From: an uncultured Clostridia bacterium
GTDB lineage: Bacteria; Bacillota_A; Clostridia; Oscillospirales; Oscillospiraceae
Length of the DNA stretch: 5,847 nt
Direction: 5' to 3'
Assembly: GCA_946410505.1 (NCBI GenBank)
Contig: CAMKAP010000133.1
Location: 1-5,847, forward strand
Part shown: positions 5,060 to 5,847 of the stretch, piece by piece
Layout of the letters: each line of letters starts with the position of its first letter
Position numbering within the stretch: position 1 is the first letter of the stretch
Program-made: the position numbers and the translations under genes
The notes under the pieces: generated by a model
What the model was told of the DNA's origin: nothing
The model's database searches: none
The model's input: only the letters and a program-made list of their open reading frames with translations

Positions 5060-5749
5060 TCAGTCCTCTTTATTTCTCTTCAGTGTTTTTAGATATGTCT
5101 TCTGCTCCGGGAGAATGCGGTAACTTTCCACCGCCTTCTGGATGGCCTTGTTGTGGGTCCAGCGCTCCAGACGTTTCTCTTCCAGCCAGGGCAGTGCGGC
5201 TTCATACTGTTTGGCCAGGGCTGTGGCGAAGTACCAGGCGATCATCATATTGACGTAGTATTCCCCGCTGCGCAGTTCCCCAACCCACACAAGGAAAACG
5301 GGGTCAAATCTTTCGTCCAGAAAATGTGCCATCAGCATACCGATCCCATATCGGACGGTATAGGTCTTTCCGGAGGAAAGCCAGCCCGGAATCCGGGCAA
5401 GCAGGACCTCCCGGTGCTTTTTGAACACCGGCGGCCGCAGGCAGTCGCAGGTTGCCCAGTTGTCGATATAGGGCAAAAATCGCTCGGTCTCAAGCAGACA
5501 GCGGTCAATGTCCCGGATCTGCTCGATCAGGAAGGCGTGGAGATTGTCTTCTTCATAATACGCGTGGGGCAGCGCCGCCAGAAAGGCATCGTACTCCCCC
5601 GCCCGGTACAGCTGCTTTGCCAAGCTCCGCAGGGCGGGCGTGCGCACCCCAAGGATCTTTTCGCGCGGCACATTCGGCAGCAGCGGCGCCATGAAGTCCC
5701 GGTACGCGGGCTCCGCAAGCGATATGAGCTTTTCCTGAATCTCAGTCAT
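5060..5749 (-). CDS. AlkD-like DNA alkylation repair protein (HEAT-repeat DNA glycosylase family)
   Basis: Members of this family remove N3- or N7-alkylated purines from DNA using a superhelix of HEAT-like repeats; many relatives of this subtype are untested. The 229-aa sequence opens MTEIQEKLISLAEPAYRDFMAPLLP and includes GVRTPALRSLAKQL, typical of AlkD-like proteins. The central motif DNWATCD gives Trp98 and Asp102 four residues apart, matching the spacing of Trp109 and Asp113 in Bacillus cereus AlkD. Arg133 in YTVRYGIGML may correspond to its Arg148. The lysine-rich C-terminus (KRNKED) contains the dxr ribosome binding site. Start choice is uncertain: the ATG at 5749 fits family N-termini but has no clear ribosome binding site, while a TTG at 5776 would add nine residues with only a distant AGGA. 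Location ahead of dxr, where cdsA is more usual, is notable. Confidence 0.88.
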   Translation of the reverse strand: MTEIQEKLISLAEPAYRDFMAPLLPNVPREKILGVRTPALRSLAKQLYRAGEYDAFLAALPHAYYEEDNLHAFLIEQIRDIDRCLLETERFLPYIDNWATCDCLRPPVFKKHREVLLARIPGWLSSGKTYTVRYGIGMLMAHFLDERFDPVFLVWVGELRSGEYYVNMMIAWYFATALAKQYEAALPWLEEKRLERWTHNKAIQKAVESYRILPEQKTYLKTLKRNKED

Positions 5750-5847
5750 GGCAGTAAAATCAATGTCGAAGAACAAAGCTCGTTGATTTCCTGTTTGCTA
5801 AAGATAAGATGCGCATTTCAGGAAACTTTTCTTTCCTTTCGCGGAAA
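5750..5847. other. Region upstream of the alkD-like gene; small hairpin, no firm promoter
   Basis: These 98 bp hold the 5' region of the alkD-like gene. A 6-bp inverted repeat, AGGAAA (5820-5825) and TTTCCT (5832-5837), encloses a 6-nt loop, with no U-run after it on either strand that would make a convincing terminator. I see no well-matched -35/-10 pair for the minus strand. The region is noticeably more AT-rich than the genes, as expected for an intergenic space. Confidence 0.3.

Noticed and set aside
3914..5092. Plus-strand open frame of 392 codons opposite dxr
   Set aside because: dxr on the minus strand has every catalytic motif; this frame is a compositional shadow.
5750..5776. TTG start at 5776 for the alkD-like gene
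   Set aside because: The extra residues MFFDIDFTA do not look like family N-termini and the nearest AGGA is 12 nt away. It is kept as a possibility because the ATG at 5749 also lacks a clear site.
5820..5837. Inverted repeat AGGAAA/TTTCCT as a terminator of an upstream gene
   Set aside because: The stem is only 6 bp, A/T-rich, and no U-run follows it on the minus strand.

Overview
This window looks like chromosomal DNA from a GC-rich member of the Firmicutes (Bacillota), probably a Clostridia lineage of the Oscillospiraceae type. That placement is inferred from three things: a classic T-box riboswitch, strong GGAGG-type ribosome binding sites, and a short single-PDZ RseP next to dxr. Every gene I can support lies on the minus strand, so transcription runs from high to low coordinates. 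The long open frames on the plus strand are antisense shadows of GC-rich coding sequence.

The right half (about 2792-5749) is a housekeeping cluster. An AlkD-like DNA alkylation repair protein is followed after 3 bp by dxr, which makes MEP for isoprenoid synthesis. After a 60-bp spacer made largely of six imperfect 7-bp repeats comes rseP, a site-2 membrane metalloprotease. The dxr-rseP pair is a common Firmicutes neighbourhood. The usual partners cdsA (upstream) and ispG (downstream) are not here: an alkD-like gene sits in front and a tryptophan-regulated transport unit follows.

The left half (1 to about 2760) is a tryptophan-responsive ABC transporter operon. A good promoter (TTGACA, 17 bp, extended -10) drives a T-box leader of about 280 nt with a readable UGG (Trp) specifier. 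Its T-box bulge, UGGC, fits the G73 discriminator base of bacterial tRNA-Trp. The leader ends in a strong 16-bp-stem terminator whose 5' arm is shared with the antiterminator. Downstream are trpX (lipoprotein binding protein), trpY (permease) and the first 64 codons of trpZ (ATPase, cut by the window edge). When uncharged tRNA-Trp accumulates, the T-box should read through and the cell should make the importer.

The most unusual item lies between the T-box terminator and trpX. It is a 16-codon ORF (MKLLTRRWRRCMSSPQ) containing one Trp codon, preceded by a 10-nt perfect match to the 16S rRNA anti-Shine-Dalgarno region. This layout recalls the Bacillus subtilis rtpA (anti-TRAP) leader, where a Trp T-box is followed by a Trp-codon leader peptide. 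It suggests a possible second, translational layer of control on trpX. No mobile element, CRISPR array, rRNA or tRNA was seen.
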